Positions 1-12,354 of a stretch of 64,000 bases of DNA are shown here, piece after piece (the first letter of the stretch is position 1; the number at the start of each line of letters is the position of its first letter). The translations under genes and the position numbers were made by a program. The stretch covers positions 261,065-325,064 of the forward strand of contig MU006216.1 in the NCBI GenBank assembly GCA_010093685.1. Direction: 5' to 3'. This DNA is from Ophiobolus disseminans. Lineage: Eukaryota; Ascomycota; Dothideomycetes; Pleosporales; Phaeosphaeriaceae. The notes below the pieces were generated by a model. The model saw only the letters and a program-made list of their open reading frames with translations. It did not search any database and was not told the origin of the DNA.

Positions 1-1978
1 AGGTACAGCAAGCACGTGCATGGACCGGCTCCTAAATCTGGTGGAGTGTCCCGCTTTTGGTGCTCGGCTACGAAAAGCTTGGTGCTGGGCGCCGTTGTTC
101 GAGTCTAGCGTGCCGTTGCGCTGCTATAGATAAGATGGTGTTAGCAGGGGGTTCCTGACTGGAGCGTGTGTTAGACAAGATTTCGGCGCAAGCGGCGCCA
201 TTGCGGATCTGAAAGCTTGCTGGGATGCCTAGATAAATGCAAGGCTAACTGTACGGGACGATTGGTTGAGTTACACAGGATGGCCGCAACTGACGGGTGA
301 TGGGTTCTGCGGCTTGGTCGTTGACGGGTCAGTTTTGCTCGTGGGGCGCGAAGGACTCTCTCGCATGTCTTCGAGGACTTTACGCGCCTATCGACTCCTG
401 AGCTGTGCCTACAGTTCACATTTATCATCTCGTTAAAAGCGCCGCACAGTCTAATGCATCATCGTGGCTCTGCTGCGCTCAGCACTTATCTCAGGTGTCA
501 GCCACGAGCCAGCCAGTAACGGCCCCAACCTCAAACGAAACGGCTCCTACCACCCCCATCACGCCACCCCAGCGATCCCCCCACCTGGCGTGTTGGTCCC
601 AAGCCGATCGTTCCCTTTCCGCAGGATTCTGTGGCTTGGAACCTGGGAAGCCACCCGCACATGTGGGCCCCACGCAAACATCAATTGCAGCTCTCGTTGT
701 CCTCCGAAGCAAGATGCGCTATCTAACCTGGGTACACTTCAGTGTCTATCGGCGACTTGGTACGATGGATTGCCTTGTTGGTGTGTGACAACGAGCTACA
801 TGAGCCATAGGATGCGACGCTTGCACGCTGGCTGCTGGTGATGTGCGTCACCCAGCGACCCCGGCTAATGCGACAACGGAGCAGATGAGGCGGAAAGACG
901 GGGTGATACCTGCACCATTCGTAAAAAGTAGAAGGCAGCAGCATATCTAGTCGGCGACAATTTATGCACCGATGCGAATCACATGGCGCCAGAGGGGTTG
1001 AGAGCACAAAATTGCGCAAAGCTTCGATCGCTACAACTAGCAAATGCAGTCAACATTTGCCCCAAAGTTTAAGGGCGCTTAGTCTCTTGTCGAGTCCAAA
1101 ACATCATCAATCAGATCGTGAGTCTGCCTCGTGCTAGGCTCGAACCAAGGCGGTGGGTAAAATATATTGCATCGACTGGATGGTTAATGTCACTGATCCT
1201 AGCCGCTTTGGGGGCCTTTGCTTTGCCCTGGCGAGCGCAACGGGCAAGATTGGCCCGGCATCGGTAGATTACCAGGTTCGGCGTGGTTCATTCGGCGATA
1301 CGAGACAAACGGGCGCTGTGGGGTTGTCTAAGACATTCATCTGAAGGTGGTCTCTCGAGATGGCGCGAAGGATTCGATGCGCATGCCACGGTCTCGAGAT
1401 TGTCGTCACATCTGCACGTCCGGCGCACGTTTGCGCAGCCACGCGTTGATTTGCGCTTATGACGACAATTCAAGATTTGTAGTATGGTATGCGAAGGCAT
1501 CACCCGACGGGAGGGAAATAGATTAGAATGTGGCTGACACCAAGCTGAGGGACGTTGAAAGAAGACAGGAAAGCGAGAAGGATTCCGGTGCAACGTGAAA
1601 TGCTGGTTTGATTGCTTTGTGCTATTTGCAAGCGCACCTATAGTATCGCGCTGCTTGATAAACGGGCCTTCGCCCCCCTGCTCTTTGGCATAGCCTCTGT
1701 AGCCAGGGTCTATCGTTAACCAAAAATATATACAGCGCGAAAGTGATGGACAGGCGGGGCAGTCCAGACACCAGTAATGAGGCGCAACACAACAAAAAAC
1801 ACCGTAGTTGATACAAAATTCTGGGATATACTACAAGCCTCCGAAGAAGACATAAGTGTAATGAAAAGGTCTAAAGCGCTAGCGACGGCAGGAATCGTTC
1901 CGTAGGAGTTGGTATCCGCTGAACTACTTGCAAAAATGGACAAGAATAGAAACGCGCCGGAAATGCAAACAGAGATAG
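1..1978. other. Intergenic region, no gene supported
   Basis: Several open frames of 60-130 codons occur on both strands but overlap each other. None shows a recognisable domain, a signal peptide or joinable exons. The part nearest 1979 is probably the 3' untranslated region of the AflR-like gene, which ends there on the minus strand. No repeat or RNA gene was seen. Confidence 0.6.
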
Positions 1979-3491
1979 TTACAGGGTGTTGAAGCGCACG
2001 CGGTGCTGAGAGGTCGATGCGACTTGTCGTTTGATGTTTTCGGGTGCAGTGCGCATGGTGACTTTGAAGGTGTCTCGTACGCGAGTGCGAAGCAATGACT
2101 CCAAGGCACCGTAGACCCCGCCTTCAATGCCGGTTTCGGCAGAGTTTGCGCTCTTGCAGTAGCGCTCCGAAAACTTGTCGATGAGCTTCTCAACTTTGCG
2201 GAGCTCTCCAAGGATCAGCTGCGTCCGGAAGGTGTCTTCATCGTCAACCTGGAGCCTGAAATCGCCCATGGAGAGGGGTGAGTGGGTGAAAGCCTCCATT
2301 TGAGTATGAACAGGAGACTCGCACTGGTCGTTAACTCCAGCAATGGCTTGGTACCAGGAGAGAATCTTGGTGATAGTGAATGCGATTGTGGTAGAGAAAT
2401 GTGGGTTGTTTGAACAAGGACAGCCGAGCAAGACGTAAAGCTTGTCGACCGCAGATTTGTTGGTTGAAAGGACTGCGTCTAGAGTGGGAAGCCCTTCTGA
2501 TTTACCAAGATCGTTGACCGAGGATGATGAAGAAGGTGGCGCGTATAAGCTGTTGAGAGTCTGGAATGCGAATTGTGTGCAGTCGTGGGTCTGGATGGTA
2601 GCAGATACGGGTGGTGTTGGCAGAGGTGCTGAAACCATAGGTGGAGGTGATGCCATGACTTTGCTTGTAGCGAACACTGGATCTGCCATGGGAAAGAATG
2701 GCTGACTAGTGAGCGGTGGTGAAGTGAGTGTGTTAATATTGTTGAACATCTCAGGTTGGCTTTGCAGACTGGTGCTTCGTACGTGGCCAGCATATGGAGG
2801 AGCAGTAGTAGGGTATTGTGGAATAGGCGTGAACAAGTCTGCTGGAGTGCCAAACATCATCTGGTCCTCGTTCGCCGCCCATCCGTTCGCGAGCGAGCCA
2901 GCTTCCGAGTACGCCGGTGAGTGGCTACCCTCGAACCCGCTAGCCATGAAGGCGTCCTGGTAGTGATACTCTGGAGTTGCGGGGCCGAAGAAGAAAGGGT
3001 CGGTTGGCTCTGGTGAGCTTTCATAGGCATTGTGGGCAGTTGTCCGTGGAATCATATCTGGCCTAGGAGCCATGGGTCCACAAGAACCAGCGGGTGATAC
3101 ATCACGCATGATGGAGCCATCTGGGTTTCTGTTCTTGCGTGGCTTGCCCAATCTATCCAGCCGTTAGCTCTAGAATTGCAGAAACATAGAGTGTTGATGT
3201 ACCTCATCGAAGGAGAATAGTTGCAGCAGATGCCCATGTTACCACACCGATGGCATGTAGGCCTTACTTTATCGCACTTCACCTGTGATCGGATTAGCAA
3301 GCGTGCAAGTTCAAAAGGGACCATTTTGATCATACCTTAGCACGCGAACAAGCGTCACAAGAAGCTCGCATCTTACGAGGCTTCTGCTCTCCATTCGGTC
3401 CAGTGGTCATGATCCTCTTCTCTGTCATAGTGTGCCGTGGTGGCGATGGTGTTGACTGAGGAACAAACGCTTGAGGGATAGCTTGGAACAT
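1979..3491 (-). CDS. AflR-like Zn2Cys6 transcription factor
   Basis: Predicted nuclear DNA-binding regulator of 469 aa. Exons are 3491-3336, 3282-3203 and 3152-1979. Two introns split the zinc cluster, and removing them restores C-x2-C-x6-C-x6-C-x2-C-x6-C at about residues 43-70, ending in an Asn-Tyr-Ser-Pro-Ser-Met-Arg stretch and the basic linker LGKPRKNR. That layout, with a C-x-Y-type end followed by a Gly-Lys-Pro linker, resembles AflR. The C-terminal part has a Cys-Pro-Cys motif, a helix with LSWYQAI, and a region with ELRKVEKLIDKF, as in the aflatoxin-regulator family domain. The middle is Pro/Ser-rich and probably an activation region. The start is the first ATG of the frame leading into the zinc cluster. 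Family members regulate secondary-metabolite clusters, but no biosynthetic gene lies in the window, so the target is unknown. Class confidence is high; exact function is not known. Confidence 0.88.
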
Positions 3492-4972
3492 TGTGTATAT
3501 ATCGTAACGGTCTTGAGATGAAGGCTGAAATGGGTTTGCAGAGGACTTCGTTATATAAGGAAGTGAGTGGTGGACCAACAGCCATCTGCCAGACTACGAC
3601 AGAACGAGTAAAGATCGAGTATGTGAAGGATTGAGGTGCAGGACGCAGGCTGGGTTCGCCGGTCCAGGGTGTGGTGGCAGGGTTGGCGTTAAAAGCTGAC
3701 GCTTGTGAATAACCAGGACCAGGGTTGTTGTGCAGCGAGAGCGGGTGGGCTGGGGCTGAAGGCTTACCCAAGTCGCATCCTCTTTCGAGACTAGCGTTGA
3801 CCTCTCCCTGCAGGTCGACCTGGTTGCATTTGCTGCTACTTACAGCTGCGCTCGAGCCATTCTGGCACAGCGTGGAATGTCTGGCATTCCCCGAGTTTTC
3901 GTGAAGATGTCTGAGGCGTGGGCTCTTGCCTTGCAGATCTCCCACCCGAAAGGCACAGTAACCGGTGTGGGAACTCTCGAAGCATGACGGACCGTGCCGA
4001 TGGGTTGTGATGATGGGGCTCAATGAGCTCAGAAGAGGCTGCGCAGCGACAAAGAATAGCCGGGTGCGTTGAATAGATTGCTTCCACGAGGTGGGATGGT
4101 CCGACCTTCTGGTACTGTGCTTCCTTGGGTTCCGCAACGACATTCCTTCTCGACGATGACAGACCCAATCAGTATGTCAGATTACTGCTTCATGCATACT
4201 ACCTTCATCTAATCGCATTCCAGCGCGCCAATGGGGTGTACTGGGGTTCTAGCGCTGACTTGCCAGATTCAGCTTCGGCAACACAAGAATAAACGGCGCA
4301 CGCGAACGAGCTTGCGGCAACAGGTCCGTATGCCTGAGGCTTGCAATCCGTGACATCACGGTGGCGGGAGTACTGAAACTGGCGTTTGGGTTCGCTCGAT
4401 GACATGTAAGGTTTGGTGTTCCCGTTGTCAGAACCATGTGCAACGAGATACGGCTCCTTCACCGTCAATGGATCAGCGAACGATCCACGAACGCTTCCAT
4501 TAATCGCGGTGAGATGTCTCTGAAACCCATGGATGCTGTCTTCAATCGAGATGCGCAAAGTCGCACAATCTGTAAGCAGTAATTTCGTGCAGCGAGTCCA
4601 ACGTCACCGTCCGCTTTCGCTGCTACGGTCCCACAAGAACCGAGTCTTTGCTCCTTTCGAAGCATCACCCTGTTTCTCCACTGTTGGAGGCCTTCACGCT
4701 CATCTTGTTCTCGCTTGGGAACATGCTACACTGGTGTCGGAAAATAGAATAAGCCACAGCCTTGTGGTAAAGTTTGGTACCTGTGCTCAGCCTCGATCGT
4801 CGAGGGGCACGAGGCTGACAGACCCGCAAATGGCGAGGCTACTCCATGGCCTCGAGGCACGGCGGTAACATGCGTGAAGGCCCGCTGAAGGTAGCGCATA
4901 GATATTTTACCCCTTGATTGCAAATCTGCAGGTTGGTGTTGGTGTGGAGCATGAGCATGTGGTGGGTTGGGC

Positions 4973-4996
4973 GTGGGTTCGTGGGTTCGTGGGTTC
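4973..4996. repeat. Three tandem copies of GTGGGTTC
   Basis: Three exact, uninterrupted 8-bp copies of GTGGGTTC, followed by two GCTC units. It is a short microsatellite-like array with no coding context. Confidence 0.85.
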
Positions 4997-7579
4997 GCTC
5001 GCTCCTCGCAAGGCGGAAGGCGTCCTGATTCGGGCGCGGCGCAGGCGCCGCCCGCCGCGCACGGTTATGCATGACAGGTGTGGAATTTGATTACATCCAC
5101 AAAGCTTTGCCGTGTGTACGAAGTCCTCAGTTTTTGTTCTTCGGATCCGCAAAGTTCATTGAGTCGCGATCTAGTTCCAAAATGCGCGTTCCTGCAAATT
5201 TCACCAGAGAAACATGCCCAAGGCCAGCAGATTGCGATCCTGTGAATGATTCAGACTCGTATGTTTTGAGAAATTGAGCTTCGCCGCCCGCAGTGGAACG
5301 AGAGGTCACTCGGCAGCAAAGTCTTCTACAATCCGACCCCAAGTATCAGGCATCCTTCGATAAACGGGCCCATCGTATGTTCCATCATGTCTAATCTTGA
5401 AACATTGACCCTGCGCCCGTTTGTGGCAAGGTCTTCCAGACCTGCAGTCCTTTCGCGTTGATGTCCATGGTCCTGTCATGGATGTGGGCCGCATTCATCA
5501 TGCTGTTGGAATGTCACCGTAGCCTTACGCCGACTTACATCTTTACAGTCTCAAGCTAACCATTGGAGTTGTACAGCGTCCTGGAGTGCGGATCTAGAAC
5601 GCTACTAACGCTCTCGACTGCCGATTGGAGCACCAAGGCATCATCTGTGGCGAAGTTGGGATTTTGTCGAGCGTCCTGGTCACAGCAGCTACTTCTTGTC
5701 CTGCTATACGCCGAACGCCAGAGACGTGTATAGTGTACATCCAGATTACACGACCATGTTTCAGGGTCATGTCTACCAGGATGAGTGTGCATTTCAGTAT
5801 GTTTTTTTAGCCGAAGACAGACTGGATAAGTTGGATGTGGGTTGAGGTGCAACCTTGCGAACCCAAGTGGTGGGAGGATCGATTGCTCGGGATCTTGACA
5901 ACAACGTGGTAAAGCCCACAGAGAACATTGGACAGCCTTTTGCCACCAACATTCCCAGTATGGTGATCTTTGTTTTGAGTGTCGGAACGTCTGCTGTTAT
6001 CGTACCGTTTCACAAATGCGGGAAGCACGTGACAGAGCTGTGTACCCTTCCAGCTCTTTCCTCGCCTGACCATGGTGTGGAGTGCCAGATCCTCGGCAGA
6101 ACTCTATCCGTAGTGTTGGGGCTCTTGCGTGCATGCTTCTGCCGGGATCTGGAAGAAGGCACCAACCTCGACGACACGAGCGTACGTGGACTGACAATAA
6201 CTCTGCCACTATCAGTGATTATGTACCTTCGCGCCAAATGTAGCATACATTGAGAGTTTCTCATCCTGCAAGATACATCGATTGTCGCATGTAAACGCTC
6301 AATCACACATGCTATTGCCATTTCCCGATCGGACATGCCGACCAAGTGAGTAGTTGGCGTTCCGCCCCAAGACGCTATCATGCCGTAGACTTCTCATTCG
6401 CGTAGTAGATGCCCATGATGGCAAACACTCTGACGAGATAGCAATGTCCCCTTCAATGATTGGTTCTTGCGTCTACCCCGTCGTGAAGCCGAACAGATTG
6501 GTCAACTACAACGTGGTCCAACAAGACACCTGGTCTAGTCCGACCCACCCATAGGCTCGACACACAGTGAACAGCATAGTCCGCTGCACCCATATCGTGA
6601 CGTTTGAACCCTAGTACAGCAGTTGAACGATGTAGCCATGGTTCCGATGACGTTCATCATGCTATGGTGGGGACGAAATTGTGTCTGTCGGAGTCCGAGA
6701 GACACATGGGTTGAAGGCGCTAAGCCAGCAGACCCATGTCAACTCTCGAGTAGCAGGTACTTAGTGTATGTCACATTTGCTCAAAGCGACACATTTTAAA
6801 CCGAGGCGATGCGGTGTGGAGGTCATGAGCAGTTGTGAGAAGGAATTGTCGAAGTGAAGTGTGGTGTGGTAGGGTGTTCGAGTTGACTGATCCACATGGT
6901 CCGTGTGTCTCGCGATACCGGTACGTCATACCGCAGATGCCTGGCGATCTCTTGTCGAAATCTGAAGTCTTCTCAGTTGTTCATGTGACTCGAGATCGTT
7001 TTTCTCGCCTGCCCTTGTCTTCCCTCGCTACCCACCCGACTTGAAACGACTCTTGTGCTCTGACGCATTGGTCCCAAAACGATCGTCCGGCAGTAACCGC
7101 AGACGTGATGATGGCCGGACGAACTACCGAGGGCGTCCCACAGTGCAAGGCCACCTGTTTTTGACACGAGGATAGAGCCTTAACTGATGTTTGGGTTCTC
7201 GATTGTAGAGGCACGGTGCCGCATCCGCCACCACTAAGCGGAAGGCTGAAACAGCCGTTCGAAGCGGCTCCTGGAAGAACATTTGGGCGCCTAACGGTAT
7301 TCATAGTAATCTTGACCGTGCCTCTCTTCCTCAACCAGCATGCTCCAAATTTCGTTTAGTTTTCGCTTTCCGAAACCCGCAGATCATAAGTCGATCAACA
7401 ATCAGATTCTAACGTGAAGAGTCCTAGGTCCAGAGAAGCGAGTGGCGATGGGGTGTTGGATGACAGTCTGTTAAAATTCCCCAAGAAGTACAGCTCTCTA
7501 TCGAATAATGGATGCGTGCTAACGTTCATGATGAAGGCCCGTTGGCGCTTATTCTATTGGTCCTCGTCAGCATACTATG

Positions 7580-7589
7580 TACCTAGGTA
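7580..7589. promoter_or_regulatory. TACCTAGGTA palindrome
   Basis: Perfect 10-bp palindrome TACCTAGGTA in noncoding DNA about 1 kb past the MSH5 stop. The same palindrome recurs at three other intergenic places in this window. A protein-binding role is inference only. Confidence 0.4.
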
Positions 7590-8639
7590 AGCTGGCGGTT
7601 TCAAAGCCCTGCAGCCCTCAGAAACTCGCCACATTCTGCATGCTGTAGATGGCAATAGCGAAGCAACGAGGCCCGCAAGCGATTCCCAAGAGTGTGGCCG
7701 GGTGCACAAGATGCCAGCAGTGCCGGAGACCGAAAAGTGTTCAGTCGAAGTTGAACTGAAGTATCAGGACACCACCAACGGTGGCGATGCGCGTACCCCA
7801 CCTTGGACTTTAAATTGGATGTATGTTCGTCCCAAACCCTCGGACGTGGGCGTTGATGGTGGTATGAGGATGCTTCAGTGTGTCGTTGCGGATGTCGTGA
7901 AGTTTGGCGTTCGTGTTCGTAGAGAGGTGAGACGGAAGAGAGCTTCAGAAAGCAATGCATCGAGGGCGGGGTGCGGACATATATTTCCGTTCCCGGGCAA
8001 ACAAAAGTTTGTGGGACCTGCTTTTGGCGAGTGATCGCTCACCTGACAAGGCGCGGAAACATGTCGCGTCACAGATCGTGATTGACGTTTAGGGCCCACG
8101 AATCCACCTCACCTGGCCAATCTACGACGAGGAGCGATTCGATACCCGTCATCAATAACAGCATGAGCCGTATGAGGGTTCGTGACGATCCCATCATATC
8201 CCATCTCGAAGAAATGCTAACGGCTCAAGTAGCCTAATGTAGCTACGTTCTGAAAAGGCACACGCATCAGATATCGAATAACGACGATCAACAAGGATAT
8301 ATACAGTTCTAGGATTGCGAAGTGAAGCTGATCGCAACGAGGGGCCGTTCAAAGTGAGCGGCCGATCAGCTTAGGGTATATTGCAGCCCACCCCTGGATG
8401 GAACCAATGAAGGACGCAGGACATGTTGATGAGGGAAAATCTACTGCATGCAAACCTTCGTCAAAGCATCTTTGAGAAATCTGAATACGTGTTAAGTAGG
8501 TTGTATGCTCAAGCCGCGAAAAATCCGAGGCCTCCAGCGCTACTTGCCGTTCGACTGCAGCACAATGCGGAGACCTTCTCATGGTAAGCCACGCAACCTC
8601 GAAGGGAAGGCGATCTAAACATTGCGTATTGTCAGCCAC

Positions 8640-11600
8640 CTATGACCGCGACTCTGAGGTGGTAGAGATCGTCAAGATATCCGCCAACGTCATTTTCGGA
8701 TCCATGTAAACGTCTGCCTCCAGGAAATCCCTAGCGATCTGTTCCTAGTATGCATTAGATTGAATTGAAAAGGCAACATGATCTCACTCACTGCTTCCTC
8801 TAGCTCAGCAGCTTCGTCCTCGGGCATCTGACAACACGCAGCTACTAGGTCTTCGCCCCGCATGCTGAGAAGTATGAGATTTTCTGCACGTTGAACAATC
8901 TCAGGGGGTACCCCGTTCATGGCGGCACAACTATAAGACGTTAGTAATAACATGTAGGAGGCTTGTGATGTCCCCACCATGTACCGAAGCTGGAAGTGCT
9001 TCGTCCATCGCGGAAGCTCAACGCAGTTAGCATAGAATAGAGTGACCAATGCCGTAGCCTCACTTATACAGATAAGTTATCTGTTCGCTGACATCTGAAG
9101 TATTTGTATCAATGCGTACTTCCATATGACCAAACGCGAGGGTTGGCCTAGGTTTTAGCAGTCCCATTTCGAAAATTTCTGCTGCACGTTAGACACAGCA
9201 CCAACAAGACAATCTGAGCGTCATACCGTGGAAGTGAGTTGCACCTATGACCTTAGGTCTCTCCGTTCCTAAGCTCAGCAGGTGCTCCATAACCGCGCAG
9301 GCCAGTCCTGCTCCATCGCTGGCCTCTGTGCCTTTTCCGAATTCGTCTATGATAAGTAAACTCCTTCGTGTAGCTAAGCTCAGGGCGAGCGAGATCTGCT
9401 GCAAGTCTAACATGAAGGTACTCTGTACACGAGAGACTGTTTCTCGTGTCGTGACTCGGGAAAGGATTTTGTCCGTCAAGCCAATTCTTGCGCTCTCGGC
9501 GGGAACAAAGCTGCCAACATGCGCCATGAAGACGATCAAGGCTACCTGTTTCAGGTACACACTCTTCCCGGAGTAGTTGGGACCAGTCAAGACAAGCATA
9601 CTCGGGCTTTCTTTGTGTGCATACGTATGCCGGGTAGATGAACTGGGTCGCGCATGGATTGCGGTACCACGATCAAGATCGTACTCTTCCGCCGATGGGC
9701 CATCCCCTGTTCCACCAACGAGGAAAGTATTGTTGGGCACGAAAGATGATACTGTCAGCTCTTGAAGGATGTGGCTGGGGTTTATCAGCTGTCGCTCAAG
9801 TTCATTAAATCGAGTCATTGGACTTACCGGCCTCCCTTGATGCGAACAACATTGTCGAGTGTCACCTGAGGGCGACATAGTTTGTACAGCCTCGCCCCTT
9901 GTGCTAGCGCTAACAAACTGTGACTAAAGTCAGATAAAATCGAGAATGAATTAGCTTGATCATACCTATCAAGCTCACCACAAATATCAGAGCATGTGGT
10001 CATCAGCTCTTCGTACTGCAGTACATACTGCGCCAGCTCGTGACTTATCTCGATTTCCCGGTCAGATATGATGCCGTAAACGTCGCCAAAGTGATCGTCC
10101 ATCTCTCGCATCTCGCTAGTTTTGAAGTAGACCTGGACGTCGGTAGTGAACATCTGCTCCCAGGCATTGTCAAAACTTCCAGCGTACACGGCGTTCTCTG
10201 TTTCTGGATCGACTGGGACCGTGACTAGGAAGCCGATCTGGGGAAAGTAAATGACGTTGAGGGACGCGCGTAAGTTGGATGGCATTTTTTCCGATAACTT
10301 CGCGGCAACTTCGTTGAGGAGATCATCTAAGCCGTCAAGTGTTCTCTTCAGCTGGTCCAACTCCTCGTCAACTTCCGGAAGGATCACCGTCCGTCCTTCT
10401 TCGGCGGACTTTTCAAGGTCGACGGTCTCACTGATCTTCCTACCCACTTGGGCTAGGTGAAAGTCCTCGAATTTCTCAAACACCTAGCGAATCAGAATCT
10501 CGTCGACATGAATTCCAGACAAGTCATACCTTGTTCCTTATGGCTAGGAGCTCGCCACCAAGAACATCTTGCAGGATGTCTTTAATCTTCAGACAGTGAA
10601 AAGAGAACTGGGAGTGTTGTTAGTCGTTATGAACTCCGAAATGTATTGTGCTGGGTGACACACTCCCCTGATAGCGGACCAAACGCTCTTCGAGAAGCCG
10701 CCTTTGCCCTTTTTCGAGCCGCCAATGCCCTTCCTGAGGTTGATCATCATAACCCGCATGTTCCCAACGTTCTTCATGATGTTTACGAGCGCATCCAAAG
10801 CAGAATCGTTCTCGGGACGAACCAAGGTGCTCACCGTGTCCAGCCGCTCGTTGATGACATCAAGGTTCAAACTGGGTCTGAGAAAATGTTGGCGTAGTAG
10901 AAAGCGTCCCTGGGGTGTTCGAGCGAGATGATGAAACAGACCGTACACCGAAAGACCTTCTTTCGCGCCGGAATTGGATTGCGTTGGTCCACGGTTGTGT
11001 GAACTAGGATGGGATTCTGCACCCAAGATTTGCAGCGAGTGGAGCGTGTCTGCATTCACGAACATAGTTTCGCGCAAGCTGAACATCTCTAGTGTTGATA
11101 CGCGAAACATTTCGTGCGCGTTCTGATCACCGGGGAGGTAAGCAGCGGCACGCCGGCGTTGCAAGTACGAGATCAGAGCGCCGGCGCAGCCAACCTAGCG
11201 AGGTGTCAAGGTCTGTATAGTCTGATCCAAGTCAGAAAGCTCACCGTGACGCGACTCTCAATGTCGATCCACCCAGCGAGACGAAGTAGCTGCCCTTGAG
11301 TACCAGCAACATTTTCATCATCAAGGTGATCGATTGCGGCAAGCTCTCCTGGTACATTGAAGCTCACTCGCGTGCCATGCTCTTCGCCGAGACGCAGATT
11401 CACAAGCTTGGTCCGTGCCGAGTCGTAGTAAAACTCGCTGGGCGGTCTTACTTCTAACAGGAAAGGTAGACGGAACTGATCGCTGACGCCGCTCACTGAG
11501 CCACCGTTTTTCGCCTCGGGGTCGAAACGATCAACCACCGTGTCGTCGATCTTGGTGGAGACAAGGATGACTGTAGGATCGATGAACAGCCTCAGAGCAT

Positions 11601-11961
11601 CCACAACATCAACATCCCCCATCTGAATATCCTCCATAAAGAACATCTTCTCGTCCCTTGCAACATAATAACAGCAGCCCACTGTGCCTCTCGGCGTGAG
11701 ATCGACTGCCATAATTACTTCATTCAGCGTATCATCTTGCTCGTCTCGCGCTATGCTCTCTGAAGGCGCACGTGTAGAAGTGCTGTCGTTGATAAATGGG
11801 CCTCCTTGAGGCGGTCGGGATGGACCCGATGTCACTGCGCGTGATTGTCGAGACGTCGTCGATCCTGAGGTGCGGCGGCTGGTGTTGCTGCGCGATGAGG
11901 TGACGCTGCGGCTGCTCGATTTACCACGAAAGGGACGCTTGAAGGGCGGCTTGCGCGCCAT
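8640..11961 (-). CDS. MSH5: MSH5, meiotic MutS homologue
   Basis: Nuclear meiosis protein; with MSH4 it forms a clamp that stabilises recombination intermediates and promotes crossovers (family knowledge). The nine-exon model gives 975 aa: 11961-11245, 11194-10664, 10607-10530, 10483-9828, 9774-9227, 9178-9064, 9016-8978, 8930-8792 and 8744-8640. All junctions keep frame. After a Ser/Arg-rich leader of about 70 residues come the MSH5 start region (AVDLTPRGTVGCCYYVA), the GCAGALISYLQRRRA segment and the ATPase. The ATPase has Walker A GPNYSGKSVYLKQVAL, the stretch SRVQSTFMLDLQQIS, Walker B LLIIDEFGKGTEASDGAGL and the ATHFHEIFE switch. NFRDGRSTSSFGT and CAAMNGVP then follow, as in MSH5. MSH5 lacks the mismatch-recognition domain of bacterial MutS, and none is seen here. 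The start is the first ATG of the frame. Exon 7 is only 39 nt. Confidence 0.93.
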
Positions 11962-12354
11962 TCTGGGTGTGGTGATGAGATTTGAGACGGATGAGTATTG
12001 CGAGAGAAACGGGGTGGTGGTTGACCAACGGAGGGAAGGAGCGATAGAGCGCGTGCCTGACGCGCGCCTGCCATCTTTGCGCAACTCTTGACCGACCCCA
12101 AGACACCTGACTTCTCCACCAGATTTGGTCGACGAACTATCGACGTGCTAAAAACTAACAACTGTTCTTACATTACTGCCGACAATCGTCGGTGAACACC
12201 AACAGCACACATTACGAGCATAGGGCGGAACTGACGCCATGAGTGAAATATATACATTATAATGGTAAGTCAGAGAGGAGCTAACTTACAAAACCAAATA
12301 GTACAGTCTCGCTTTTCTTACAATCATCCTATCATGAATCATTACTTCACTCCC
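11962..12354. other. Intergenic between HSP78 stop and MSH5 start
   Basis: The two genes are head-to-tail on the minus strand. This short stretch must hold the HSP78 3' end and the MSH5 promoter. The MSH5 frame stays open upstream of its first ATG to about 12084 but offers no other ATG. No other feature was seen. Confidence 0.5.

Larger units (their letters stand above)
3492..8639. other. Gene-poor intergenic region (about 5.1 kb)
   Basis: Scattered frames of 60-250 codons lack recognisable domains and overlap on opposite strands. The 256-codon minus-strand frame at 3373-4143 overlaps the 5' exon of the AflR-like gene and looks like a shadow. A frame with an ATG at 7711-8034 (about 107 codons, plus) is the least bad small-gene candidate but has no support. 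Sites worth noting are three tandem copies of GTGGGTTC at 4973-4996, a GC palindrome at 5036-5051 and a TACCTAGGTA palindrome at 7580-7589. Confidence 0.5.

Noticed and set aside
1131..1160. GGCTCGAACC, a possible tRNA B box
   Set aside because: Flanking bases do not form a T-arm stem and no acceptor stem is present.
3373..4143. 256-codon minus-strand frame
   Set aside because: Overlaps the first exon of the AflR-like gene in another frame, has no recognisable domain and a low-complexity, frame-shadow composition.
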